From NCBI GenBank assembly GCA_025084515.1, contig JAJAGP010001351.1:1-64000 (forward strand): a stretch of 64,000 nt of DNA, in the 5' to 3' direction. This DNA is from Ancistrus triradiatus. Taxonomy: Eukaryota > Chordata > Actinopteri > Siluriformes > Loricariidae. Shown here in pieces: positions 46,430-58,822 of the stretch. The position numbers and the translations under genes are program-made. Within the stretch, counting starts at the first letter, position 1; each line of letters begins with the position of its first letter. Under the pieces are notes generated by a model. It searched no databases. It had not been told where the DNA came from and worked only from the letters and a program-made list of their open reading frames with translations.

Positions 46430-46646
46430 ATGCTGCTTTGATCTCAATAAATGTCCTTGCCACTTTAGATTATTTAATCAACTTCTATATTTGAATCTTT
46501 ATTCAATATTTTTTCTCAAGGTCAATGCAATAGTGTCACAAAACCTTTACTCTTCTTAAGATTTTAAAGTGCTTTCTTCGGATTAAAATACAGAGCTAAC
46601 CTTGGACCTCACGTACACCTTAAACATGATACATGGATGTACATAT
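46430..46646 (+). repeat. Direct repeat, copy 2
   Basis: Partner of 45110-45319. Confidence 0.75.
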
Positions 46647-47479
46647 TTTATTGCTGGCAACCTGTCATGTTAGCAATCAGATTCTTTAGCACGTTCCCTA
46701 AAGGCACATCTGCCACAGAGTAATTTATAGCAGTCTCTTATCTTTACTTGGCTTTTCACTGCAGTCTGCTATATAAAATGAGACTACACCATGTGGTTGT
46801 GTATGCAATATATTTGAGGTAGGCTTCAAAGGACAAAAAGGATGAGAACACAGTTTAAGTGGTAAAAATAAATTAACTTACCCACGGACTCATTTCTGCT
46901 AGTCGCAGAAGAAGCACAGCAGATGTTATAGGTCAGGTTCCACACTGAGGGGCTGTACTGATGTCTGTCAGACTTGTCTGTCACTAATCACATAGAGTTC
47001 ACAGCTGTTTCCTCTGCTTTCTGTTCAGAAATTGAATTCAGATGGTTCTTTGCACCTGATGTCAAAGCCACCTGGGTGGCAGGTTTTGCAAATTAGTTTA
47101 GGGATATTTTTGTAGCATAAATACATAATTCATGTATTACTAGAACTCACAATGCTTGGTGCATAAAGTTATTCCAAAGTGATCTTTTAAAAGATATTCT
47201 TTAAACATAGCATTCACAATTAACTTAATGACAGGCACAGACAGACAATCAACTAATTGGAAAAAAAAACTGAAAAAAAAACAAATTAATACGAAAGGTT
47301 TATTTCTAATACCAGAACTGTATACCAAAAACAAATATTTGAATATCTGGGGGTGTACATTTGGAAAGTTGCAATTGTAGATGTATTTTTATTAACGATT
47401 AATAAGAATTAAACTGTTAGCTTTATGTAAGCTTTTAGCTCAATCAAAATTTTATTTTATTATTTATGCTTCAGAAACA
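46647..47479. other. Intergenic DNA, no gene seen
   Basis: Nothing recognised. Confidence 0.45.
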
Positions 47480-47765
47480 TCAGTGACCTCTTTCAGCAAG
47501 ATAATGTGCCCTGCAACACTGCAAAAAATACTTCAGGAATGGTTTGAGGAACATAAAGAGAGTCCATGGTGTTCACTTGGCCTCCAAACTCCCCAGATCT
47601 TTATCCATCCAATGCATCACGTCGCAATTTACAGGAGTTAAAGGATCTGCCTCTAATGTTTTGATGCCACATACCATAAAACTCCTACTTTCAGACATCT
47701 TGAGAAGTCCATGCCTCAACGGGTCAAAGTCTTGGTGGTACGAGAAAGACAAAAACAATAATAGG
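47480..47765 (+). pseudogene. Tc1-like transposase, C-terminal fragment
   Basis: Reads 'LFQQDNVPCNTAKNT' (second catalytic Asp), then 'TWPPNSPDLYPSNAS' in which the Glu of the third site is lost. The tail is 'aaggatctgcctctaatgtt', and 'aataataggcaggcgctta' is a remnant of the inverted repeat. A short minus-strand N-terminal scrap of a similar family lies at 47975-48045 ('cagaaatgctatcaccaagtc'). Confidence 0.7.
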
Positions 47766-48045
47766 CAGGCGCTTATATTTATTTTTTTAAGCACATCTAA
47801 ATGGTGGACAGAGATTTTCATGGTTAAGATGCTATGCAGTCCCATATCTAACATGATACAATGCACTGTGACATAGTCACCCCATTACCAACATTACAAA
47901 TTCTGTGTCTAGTTTGTCCCTTCTTGGACAGCTGTGAGTAAATACTCAGGAACTGAGTATACTGACAAGAACACACCACAACCCTTGCTGTTTCAGAAAT
48001 GCTATCACCAAGTCATCTAGCCATAATAATTTGGCACTCAGGTGA

Positions 48046-49319
48046 TTTCTCCTGTAGTAACTTACACACAAACGCACCAGGTTTGCCAGAACTCATGAGA
48101 GAAACAAGCCCATAATAAGTGAATTTTTAAAAAAGCCCAAAAACAGGTGACATACAGTAATACAATGTGAGAGAGTAACCATGTGATTATTTAAAATAAT
48201 AATAATAATGTATATTTTCCTTTTAACGTTAGAGGTTGAACAAAACCAACTTGCAGTGAATATTAGAGAGAGAGGGAGGATCACCGATCAAGCCCAAATA
48301 AGCAAGTACACTTTAGAAACAAGCCCCAAAAACCTGCAACCTTAAAGACAGTTTTATAGAATGGTCTTTAAATGCTGCTTACCTGTATATAGTATACATA
48401 TTATCCTCCATCATTTATTTATTTATTTGCATTATTTGCTATACCAAACTGTACAGGAAAAATGTTTTTGCCAACTTACCCCATACCTGACAAATGAATA
48501 TTCTCTGTTTTCCTCAAGAAGATCTTAATAGAACAGCCATAGTCTGTCCTAAGTTCTGCCCCCAGCTTTCAAAATAGAAAATTGGGCTTTTAAAACAGTA
48601 GCAATGCCAGTTAAGTACAGCTTCTAAAAGTTGTTTTCGGTTTGGACTTGTGTCCTTCTAAAATGTTTAGCCATAATGACATCCTTTTTGATATTTAGTG
48701 CATTATAAAGGGTGTAAGTGTTATAATTCTAAGCTACATATACTCCACTACATACGCAGTGGAGAGTCATTGCAGGTTCTGATACATTCACATTGCAGTA
48801 AAGTATATTTGTTCCACCTCCCATTCATATTCTATGTAGAGAGCTAAATTCAAAGGATTGGGGTGCAAGAAGCAGGCGATAACAGCAAAAAAAGTTGAGA
48901 ATGTGTCAGCTTTATGCAAATGACAAGTGAATGCTGCTTGGCAGGAGGCAAATTATTGGCTGTGACGTGTAAAGTTTAGTCATCCATCACTCCTACAATC
49001 AGGCAACACAATGAAATCAGTGTATAGTACAACTTGTGTCTCTGCAGACGCAGCGGGTATCATCTGGCCTCCAAAACTGATACAAGTTCATTTTTAAAGA
49101 CAGGTATAGTTCCCAGAAACACTCCAAAGAAACCAGAAAATAACTATATTGGTTCAAAATGTAATGCGTTTTGCATGCACTTTACTCTGCATAGCAAAAG
49201 TCGCTTGCACTTTATTACAAATCCGCCCAAATGTTGGTACTTTTTCTTTGCTGTTGTGGGAATGAACCCTTCATTCTCACTTTCCAAACCTGCTGTTCCT
49301 TGTATCACTTTATGATATG
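48046..49319. other. Intergenic DNA, no gene seen
   Basis: Nothing recognised. Confidence 0.45.
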
Positions 49320-49321
49320 TA

Positions 49322-49844
49322 CACTGATCTGCCATAAGAGTAAAACCACCTGCCAAATTTTGTAGCCACCCACTGAGGCATGGATTACACAAGACCTCTG
49401 AAGTGTCCTTTGGTATCTGGCACCAAGCAGGTCCTTTAAGCATCAGATCCTTTAAGTCCTTTAAGATGAGAGGTGGGGTGTTCATGCATCAGACGAGCTT
49501 GTTCAGTACATCTCACAAATGCTCAATCAGTTTGAGATCAGGTATGTGTAGGTCGTCTACACCTTGAACTCTGTCATGTCTCTCAAACCATTCCTGAACA
49601 TTTTACCGTGGTGTGGCAGGATGTATTACCCTGCTAAAAGAGGTCACTGACATATAGGAATTACCGTTGCAATGAATGGGTGTACTTTGTCTGCAAGAAT
49701 GATTATGTAGATGATACGTGTCAAAGTAACATCCACATTAATGTCAGGACCCAAGGTTTCCCAGCAGAACATTGCTCAGAGTATCACACTGTCAATGTTA
49801 TTCACTTCACCCATCAATGCTTTTAATGTAATAGCTCATCAGTG
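49322..49844 (-). mobile_element. Internally deleted Tc1-like element with both ends
   Basis: Termini CACTGATCTGCCATAAGAG and TAATAGCTCATCAGTG are imperfect inverted repeats, flanked by TA at 49320-49321 and 49845-49846. On the minus strand the C-terminal half of a transposase gene is present ('cctttaagtcctttaagatg', 'caaaccattcctgaacatttt', 'gtgtcaaagtaacatccac'). The sequence then jumps near 49797 to the other end ('gttattcacttcaccc'). It is a 523-bp deletion derivative of the family at 47480-47765. Confidence 0.8.
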
Positions 49845-49884
49845 TATGAAGGATCTCAGTCTGGCTAAAACAAAAAATACTTAA

Positions 49885-50600
49885 TACCCAGGAAATCCAC
49901 ATTGTATAAGGCTTTATATACATTAATACAGACATATTGTACAGGTGCTCCCTTATTTACGATGGGGATATGTTTCGACAAATCCATCATAAATTAAATG
50001 CATCATGAACTGATGAGTTTATTGTAGTCTATAATGTATCAGAGCAGAGCAGACCTTATTGTATAAAACAATTATACAGTAACCTACAGATGGCCAAAAT
50101 CATTAACACAGAGCTTATTTTACAATAAAAAGTATTGAAAATCTCATGTAATTTACTGAGTATTGGATTGACAGTGAAAAGTAATAGGGCACTGGCTGCT
50201 GATACTAACTGCTCGGCCTGAAAGTGATATGGAGGATCCGGTCCTTCATTTCCGTTCAGTTGGCTGTATTCATCAACCATTTTAAGATCCATGGGATTAT
50301 TTGCGCAATTATTTGCACTAAGAATACAGTAGTGTAGATGTGAAAATAAAGAAAAAACAGATAATAGCGGAGATCTTCACTGAGAAAGAGCTATTGTGAG
50401 ACTGAATCATTTTGTACTGAATTGTGACTCATGAATCGTGAATCAAGTTTCAGCTGGAACGAGTCACGTGGCATGATTCATACAAGTTTAAGCAAATACT
50501 GAGCAAACGACGAGAACTGAGGGAACAAAAATCTAGTCAAAATGCGTCAAGAACAGGATTCGACCAGAGTCGAGGTGGTCGAGTACCGAGGTACCACTGT
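49885..50600 (+). mobile_element. Tigger/pogo-like MITE copy, 5'-truncated
   Basis: Starts inside the element at 'aggaaatccacattgtataagg' and ends with 'gagtaccgaggtaccactgta'. It contains 'gaatcgtgaatcaagtttcagc' and 'cgagcaaacga'-type segments shared with other copies. Confidence 0.75.
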
Positions 50601-52330
50601 ACCACCTCCAAACAAAAGAGAGTCTAATAACTAGGCACAAAAACACATCCAGCCAGAATTAAGGCTTAAAATTGCAAAGCACGTGTGATAAAAAACAATG
50701 AGGTAAAATAAAGTGGAATCAGGGAGTGCTTAAAACAAATTAACAACTAATCTATTAGATTTGGATGGAAAGGGAAACAATGACTAAAGAAGGAATAAGA
50801 AAAGTAAAATTCATTTAAGTAGGAGAATACAAATCATTAGTATTTATATAGAGAAAGTTTTTTCCACTGACTTTGTGAGCTTACCTGTTTACTTACCTGA
50901 CAGTATTTCAGAGAGGGATTTTAAATAATATATGAAGACATTTATAATCTGAACCTCTTGCACTAGCATGACCTGATCTGAAGTTATTTCTAAGAGGATG
51001 TTTACATCATATTTAAACACTTCTCCACCACATTTTAAACCCTGTTCTTTCCTAGTTGAGGTTGTGGAGGCTCTGGGGCTTATCCCTGGAGAACACAGGG
51101 TGCTGACATAAGCCTGCCCTGGATGGGACACTAGTCCCTGCTAAGGTGGGCTAACTTATTATTCTTAATTAACAAGACAGCTATCATGAGCTACTGTGAC
51201 AGGGTTGCTTAATTATCTACGCTAGCCAGCAATCCAATACTGGCTAATCTGACAGGTTTTCAGAGAAAGATTTTTCAAGTCTTATTTAATAACTGTTTAT
51301 AATCTTAATTAACCAGGTAGCTAACATGGGCAAATCTGGCAAGATTTATAATGTATATAAATATAATGTGTTTACACTATCTAGCTAGGTAACATGACGT
51401 AACTGAGAGAATGAGAGTATCTTTGTCCTGTTTCACTTAATAGGCATAGTTCTTAGAACTGATGGAGAAACTGCTTGAGGGCAACTGCCATTTTTAAATA
51501 TATAAAATGTACTTAAAAAAGGATTACTAAATCTTTATGAATATGGCCCCTGATCTTCATGCTTAAAATGCAAAAAATTAGTCTAAAATTGCATCTTGCT
51601 TCACATCACTGACAAACAGTGTTCCTACTCGCAGTGCGAATGCAGAACCGTTTGGTGCGAAGCGGCTAATATTGATCAATAGAGTCTCAATAGGGGGGTT
51701 AATGCTTTACCTCACACCCATACAGCAGTGACAACTGTCGCCTCATGGACTCGGATGACACTGTTGGGCCTCATTCACATGATGTATTGTTGATAAGCTC
51801 CTGCTTTTCTGTTATTTTAATTGCTAAATCCTGCTTTGCAAACATGAGCTCAGCTGACAGGATTTCTGAGAGGATTCTTAATATACATATATAAATTTTA
51901 TTTTGTGAATTATCGCCAGTCACATTTCATCTAAGCTGTTTTGGGAATACAAGAAGTGAAAATACCCTGAACAAAGTACAAATCCATCACCTACAGGTAT
52001 TTTAGAGAACCAGTCCATTTCCTGGCATGTCTTTGGCATGTAGGAAAAAACAGAATATTTGGGAAAATCATACCAAACTCCACACAGACAGTCATCATAG
52101 GACAAGATTGAACCTTATAGCTGTATGGAACTAACACAACCTGCATGCATCCAGACACGATCATTTCTGTTAAAAACAGACATGAACTAACCTAACTGGA
52201 TGTCACAGAAAACCTAACCCCAAAACACATCCAATTGAAAATGTTGAATTTAGGGTCTTTTACGGAGTTTTCATAAAGACAAACATAAGCTTACAGTATA
52301 CTATGCACCATTCAAAGACAGTTCACCTGT
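50601..52330. other. Intergenic DNA with SINE-like trace
   Basis: 51045-51152 ('tgtggaggctctggggcttatccctgg ... ggatgggacactagtccctgc') is a remnant of the SINE-like family. No gene seen. Confidence 0.4.
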
Positions 52331-54345
52331 CCACAGTATACAGGCAGAACTTCCTCACCATGTCACATTAGGTTGCTGGCAAATGGAAGAGCAGAGATGA
52401 CTTTTTAATGATTTGCTATAGCTACTCATGACCTCTTCAAGGCCCTGACATTTCAAGCGGCAGATAAAGTCCTGCAATACCTTCATTTATCTCGCTGTAT
52501 TTTTTTTCCCTTATAATTTTCTCTGCTGCTCTAATTACCATGCCCAAGGCTACAAGTGAAAAAAAAATGAATTTAAGGAATTAAGAAAAAAATCTGAACA
52601 TTTGCTGAGGCTAGACTGCTGGGTCCTTTCTGCAATGAGATGAAGTCCATTCTGTCGTTTGGTTTAAAACAATATGCCTTTTTTTCTGCAGGCACGTTGT
52701 TGAAGATATTTGATGTTTAAATGGGTTGGCCCTAAGGCATTTTGTTTGGTAATGAAATTGGCTCATAGCTAACTGTGACTGGTCTTTGTGTGATAATAAA
52801 TGGAGAAAAATACATATTTTGTGAGCAGTAAGCAAACCATGAATATTTAAATGAACATTTAATCCAAACAGAATCAAATGATTCGCTGTATTTAGTTGAT
52901 GGTTTGTAAATGAGCAACAATTTTCACCTAAAATGAATCCATAATTTGAATGCTGAATGGTGGTAGAGGTCATGCAAAGGGTTTCCGATAAAATGCCAGA
53001 CGAGTAATAAAAATGACTCTCCAATATATAAAGGGCTGACCTTGAAATTGAGGATAAACAAGCATGAAGTAATTTTCTGTGCAGATGATTGCTAATACGT
53101 TTCCCTCTGGATATTAAAAGATTTGTAGATAGTGATATTGGTAGGAAAATATCTTAGAATGTGGAAAGCAAAATATTTAACTTGTTTATTTATATTATTT
53201 GTCGTTACAATTGACTTGTCTTTACTGCAGTGTAATATTTCATTAATTGCACATTCACTGTAACGGATAAGATTAAATATTAATTGCCGTAGGCCTTAGT
53301 GTACGAGTGTCTGAGCCCTACAATGCCCTATACATTAACAAATCTGTTTAAATACGTAGAAGGGTTGTTATTGAATCAGTATATTTACATGACATCATAT
53401 TGGTTGTACAGCAATCCAAAGTCCTAAACACCGGGATAGGTACGACAAGGTGAAGATATTACTGCATCAATGAATTTCTCTCATGGACAGCTAGGGAATG
53501 AACTACTAATGGAAATCATTCTTATTGTGGTACATGTTCATTTCTACAACTGGGCAAATGAATTACCAACCAACAAACATCAGTCAATATTATGAAAATG
53601 TCAGTCCTACTAACATATGGTAGAGAAGACGGGGGAGGAGAGGAAATCCCTATAGGTTCGACGTCAGTTTACTTTAGCATAAAGTGAAACTCAGTGTTTG
53701 CATATCAAGGCGGCCTTGATTGAGTCGCTTCCATTTGCTAAAAATGTTATCTGGACTTCGATATTGACTTACAGAAGCAAATTGAAATTGATGGAATAGG
53801 TTTCTATCGGCATGAGGCATCCGTTCATATATGCATGAGAAGCTAAGCCAAAACAGGTTTCTTTATTAATGGACTGACACAAAACTCCATCAACAAATAA
53901 TATCCACTGGCACCTGGTCGAGATTGGATTTTTATATTAATGTCAAAACTCATTTTAAGCTCACTGTTGCGAAGGTTCCATTTTCAGTATGGGCTGCAGA
54001 TGCTGAGAGAAAAACATACATGCTGAACAGAACGTAGATATGGAGTTCTTTATAGATTACATACCATATATGTGTATCACTCTATATGTATATACAGAGA
54101 CAGATACAAATATCTAACTGTTTGTATAAAATTGTGTGTGTAATATTGAACTTAATGTAATGAGAAAGCAGACAGAAGGGTAGAGAGAAGGGATTGTTTT
54201 TGTTGTAGATTTTTTAAACCATGAGTTAGCCCTCCTGTTGTGTTCCAGTGTAACTATGTGTAACTATAATTTCTGTCACCTGACTAAATTAAGCCTTCAG
54301 GTCTTTGTCCAGAAAATGCACAGAAAATACACAAAAATAATGATA
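52331..54345. other. Repeat-poor stretch; candidate conserved non-coding DNA
   Basis: No repeat family from this window occurs in these 2 kb. Segments such as 52440-52560 ('ctctgctgctctaattaccat', 'cccaaggctacaag') and 52690-53060 have the non-repetitive, homeobox-site-rich look of vertebrate conserved elements. The ORF at 52611-53024 (-) has no domain. Conservation is untested. Confidence 0.35.
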
Positions 54346-54520
54346 TAGTGGTACCTCAGTTCTCATCATTAATTTGTTCAAGAAGATTTGTCGAGAACTG
54401 AAAACAAAGAATACTGAGCAAATTTTTCTCATAAGAAATCATGAAAATTGAATTAATCCGTTCTACACTGCATAAAGCTTTATAAGCATCAACGGAGTTG
54501 TATTGTACAGGTGCTCCCTG
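54346..54520 (+). repeat. Tigger/pogo-like MITE, cut by LTR insertion
   Basis: Starts 'agtggtacctcagttctc' and runs to 'gtacaggtgctccctg', where the LTR begins. The family's next bases (CTGATTTA) reappear at 58815-58822 on the far side of the LTR. Confidence 0.75.
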
Positions 54521-55892
54521 TGTAGCAAACCTAAGACTACACTTTAAGTTGATTAATTTTTAATGAATAAAAGGGGGCACCACCGGATCGTTTGTGGACT
54601 GGTGGATCCAGAAACCAGTTGAAAAGGGGGCAGCGAAATTGATCAGTCTAGGTTTGAATAGTGAATTCAAGTTATATTTCTCGACCTTTGTTGAATAAAA
54701 CTCTCTCACACCAAGCGGTAATTTCTAAAGGTTATAACAAGTTTATTAACTACAAACAAGGCAACACCAACAGACTATCTGATGTAATCACATATGTATC
54801 ACAATATTAAAAAGAGGAAATGATGGCAAACGTACATATATCACAGTATTAAAATCAGAAAACAAGTTGACTGTATGTGTAACTTATCGCACCGTAATAA
54901 TTACCCAGAGTCGAAGTTATGAACTAATTTGTTACGACATAGTGAGTTATTATTAAAATAATTACGTTGAACGTGAATAGTATGGTAGAAGCTACTTAGA
55001 CGTGGATGAGTCTAAGTTGAAGCGTGGTTTAGGATAAAACACAAGGTTCGAGAATCAAGGACGCAGATAAGCCACGCCAGTGGTACTTGCCTGTTTCTTG
55101 GCGGGGGCTCACACGAAGGAGATGGAACGGAACCGGGCCTCGGCCTGTCGTCCGAAGTCACAACGGGAGAACAGCAGCGGTCCAATCTTCAGACTATGAC
55201 AACAACTGTTCAGTGGACTTCGGGATGGTATCGGCTACCAGCCTTCGGTTCGTCGAAATGCGGCCCTTGGAGCCACGGATGTGTCGTGGGCCTTGCTTTG
55301 GTTTGGCTTCCTGCCCAGCTGTTGGTGGTCGGGGCCTCTGATCTCGACTTGCGGCGTGCGACTCGGATTCTATCTTGGCCACAGATAAAGGTGGAGTGGA
55401 ACGCTGTCTAGCACCACGAGCTTCAACCAAAAACTTGAAAAACATGGATTGTACAAGAATGGTAGAGCTTGAAGGAGATCTTGGCTGGTTGGTCTTTTAA
55501 CTATCTTCTAATTTGGCGATACCGAACTACTCAACACTGTTGGACACAGGAAACTTAACGTAAAATAAACGCGAAAACTTGAGCAAACGAATAACAAAAG
55601 GTTGAAAAAAAACTGCAACTTTAAAAGACAAAGAAAAGACATAGAAGAACAAAGAGAACAAAAGCACACAGACTCGAAGCTTGGCTTAACCACGAGGTTG
55701 GCACATGTTCCTTTGTATGTTCCGGATCGTGGGCAGCCGGAGGCGGGGGCGCAAGGAGTTGCCCTGACTTAGCCAATGAAAAGCTGACTCATCAGTAAAT
55801 CCCTCCTATCGTGGTTGTGTCTTATTTCACCATATGAGTGTAGCGTGATCGCTGTATCTCCCTCTCTTTACCTTCTTCCCCCAAGTCATAAA

Positions 55893-56330
55893 ACTTTACG
55901 ACATCTTGGAATGCAATAGCCCATTTGACAGGATCTTACACCACCACGTGAAGACCCAACATCTGGACAAGACTCTAGCTTAACAGGCCAGATAAACAAC
56001 CTTTTTCCTCAAAACAACAGAAGAAGCTTAAGACATGGCCAAGCCCAGATAACCTGTGCATCTCACCATCATATATAATCAAAATAAACCAATGTGTGGT
56101 GGTTTTAAAAGGAATTCTGTCAAGTCCACCCTAGACTCAACCTTCCCAAGAGAAATCTCCCCCAATTTCTCCCAAGGAAAGCCAAACATGCTTCCACCTA
56201 GGTTGCGTTTACGACCTCTCAGTCTGGCGCCAGAAAGACAGCCCTGGATTTATGACACCAAGAAACTATCAAGCTTTTGTTCTGAGACAAACTTTAATAA
56301 TTGTATTCAACTTTTTCTGGGAACAGATTA
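55893..56330 (+). repeat. 438-bp tandem duplication in LTR, copy 1
   Basis: 'actttacgacatcttggaat' starts at 55893 and again at 56331. The two copies differ at only a handful of positions. Includes 'ctggcgccagaaagacagcc'. The outer LTR has only one copy of this segment. Confidence 0.9.
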
Positions 56331-56768
56331 ACTTTACGACATCTTGGAATGCAATAGCCCATTTGACAGGATCTTACACCACCACGTGAAGACCCCAACA
56401 TCTGGACAAGACTCTAGCTTAACAGGCCAGATAAACAACCATTTTTCCTCAAAACAACAGAAGAAGCTTAAGACATGGCCAAGCCCAGATAACCTGTGCA
56501 TCTCACCATCATATATAATCAAAATAAACCAATGTGTGGTTTTAAAAGGAATTCTGACAAGTCCACCCTAGACTCAACCTTCCCAAGAGAAATCTCCCCC
56601 AATTTCTCCCAAGGAAAGCAAACATGCTTTCACCTAGGTTGCGTTTACGACCTCTCAGCCTGGCGCCAGAAAGACAGCCCTGGATTTATGACACCAAGAA
56701 ACTATCAAGCTTGTGTTCTGAGACAAACTTTAATAATTGTATTCAACTTTTTCTGGGAACAGATTATC
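56331..56768 (+). repeat. 438-bp tandem duplication in LTR, copy 2
   Basis: Second copy of 55893-56330, leading into the unique part of the LTR. Confidence 0.9.
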
Positions 56769-58822
56769 TTCATCGAAACCTTTTAATTACATAACAAATG
56801 ATATTTGCTTCATGATGAGTCCAAACACGCCCATACGCATCGCACCCCCATTATAAACACACGTATGTGCATGTACTGATTTGTTATGCATTTCATAGCT
56901 ACTTGGTTAATGTTTTAGTGTAATGATATTTTTGTTTTGATACTTAGTGATCCCGTTTGAGTATGATTAGAAATAACAGCTTTTGCTTATGTGTACCGAT
57001 TGCTCGGGATTTAATACTGTTCATACTTATAAAGAACCGAAATGAAGTTATTTAGAATGCACTGTTTACTACATCTTGTATCGATCGTATTATGTGTTTA
57101 AAGGTATAGTAAATGTATGTGCTGTAGTTAGAATGCTTTAAAGATGCTCTAGTTTATCAATTCAAGGTGCTTTTGATCATCTGAACCTTACAACGAAGTC
57201 TGCATCTAAACTTGTAACTTTGAGGATTTTTTTTTTTTATTATGTGATACTTTTAATCTCTTTTAGATATGTAGGAATATTATTAATCCAAGTTAGAACG
57301 TCTGTGGCTCATATGGTGAAATAAGACACAACCACGATAGGAGAGCTTTACTGAGGAGTCAGCTTCTCATTGGCTAAGTAAGGGCAACTCCTTATGTCCC
57401 GCCTCCAGCCGCTTACGAGCCGGAACATTCAAAAGCAACACGGGCCGACCTCGTGGGAGCTAGCTTCAAGTCTTGTGTGTCTTGTGTGTGTTTTCTTTGT
57501 TCTTCATTCATTCAAAGGTCGAGAAATATACTTTGAATTCACTATTCAGACCTAGACTGATCAAGTCGTTGTTCCCTCTTTAACTGGTTTCCAGATCTAC
57601 CAGACAATAAAAAAGATTTGGTGGTGCCCCTTTCTATTAATTAATTAATTATTTATTTATATAATTTTAATTAATAAAGTTTAATTAATTAAAATTAATC
57701 CAATTAAAGTGTAGTCTTAGTTTGCTACATGAGCTACAGACATTCTAACTTGGATTAAATATATTCCTACATATCTAAGGTGATTAAAAGTATCACATAA
57801 TAACCAAAATCCTCACGGTTACAAGTTTAGTTGCAGAGCTTCGTTGTAAGGTTCAAATGATCAAAGGCACCTTGAATTGATAACCTAGAACATCGTTAAA
57901 TCATTCTAACTACAGCACATACATTTTCTATTCCTTAAACAAATAATAATACGATCGATACAAGATGTAGAAAACAGTACAATCTAAATAACAACTTCAT
58001 TTCTGTTCTTTTATAAGTATGAACAAGTATTAAACCCGAGCGATCGATACGTATAGATAAACAGCGGTTATTTCTAATCATAACCATTAGTATATAGCAC
58101 AACTGGATCATATTACGTATAGAAAAATGATCATTATACTAAAACATTAACCAAATAGAGACAAAAATACATGACAAATCAGTAACATGCATATACATAC
58201 AATTATATATGTGGATATGAAAAATATCCCTGCTCACATTTTGTATGAAATAGCCAAGTACATGGGTGTGTTTGGACTTATTATGAAGCAAATCTCATGG
58301 GTTCCTTAACTAAGTATTCTAGGTGAGGCTAATCTGTTCCCAACAAAAATGTAATACTTTTATTAAAGTTTGTCTCTTAGAACAAAAGCTGATAGTTTCT
58401 TGGTGTCATAAATCCAGGGCTGTCTTTCTGGCGCCAGGCCGACTGCGACAAAGGGTCGTAAAAGTAACAGTTGGAGAGAAATTTGAGGAACTTGGTGGCC
58501 TGGACCGTTGAAACCCCCTTTTTAAGATTAGCACATGGACTTAGTTTATGATTGGAGATGCCGAAGGTTGTAGGTGTGTTTATACAGACCTCCAATTCTG
58601 TTGGTTTGAGCAAGAGTCTGGCATTGATGGGCCATCACTTGGTGGGTTCGTGAAGAGGTTGGGCTTGTTTATCTGGCCATTAATCTGTGCAGAGTCTTGT
58701 CCAGATGTTGGGACTTCTTTGCATTCCAAGGAGTAACAAAGTTTTATGGCTTGACAACCGTTGAACAGAGGGTATAGAGGGTTGGGGGTCTTCAATCCAG
58801 CTATTAACGCTACACTGATTTA

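Larger units (their letters stand above)
55839..57729 (+). mobile_element. Inner solo LTR inserted in the outer LTR
   Basis: 1891 bp, TGTAGCG...GCTACA, flanked by TGAG at 55835-55838 and 57730-57733. It is the same family as the outer LTR in the opposite orientation, roughly 80-85% alike by eye. AATAAA is present at 57606-57611, followed by 'tttggtggtgcccc', compatible with a polyadenylation signal and R/U5. A 4-bp duplication is usual for several retrovirus groups; the family itself is not identified. Confidence 0.8.
54521..58814 (-). mobile_element. Outer solo LTR, split by a second LTR
   Basis: On the minus strand it begins TGTAGCG at 58814 and ends TTTGCTACA at 54521. The two parts, 58814-57734 and 55838-54521, join exactly if 55839-57733 is removed, giving '...gtctgtagCTCAtatggtg...', the sequence found uninterrupted in the inner copy. 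It lies in a Tigger-like MITE with CTG on both sides. No internal retroviral genes were seen. It carries about 950 bp (about 54697-55644) absent from the inner copy. Confidence 0.8.

Noticed and set aside
52611..53024. 137-codon minus-strand ORF
   Set aside because: Composition (His/Ser/Asn-rich) and lack of domain suggest chance in AT-rich DNA.
56655..56680. 'tggcgcc' as a retroviral tRNA primer-binding site
   Set aside because: It lies inside the LTR, is duplicated with the 438-bp repeat, and is a short palindrome (ctggcgccag). It does not follow an LTR end.
54521..57729. DNA transposon with long terminal inverted repeats (TGTAGC...GCTACA)
   Set aside because: The 'inverted repeats' are the ends of two opposite LTRs. 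Excising 55839-57733 restores one intact LTR with a TGAG duplication, which a simple transposon model does not explain.
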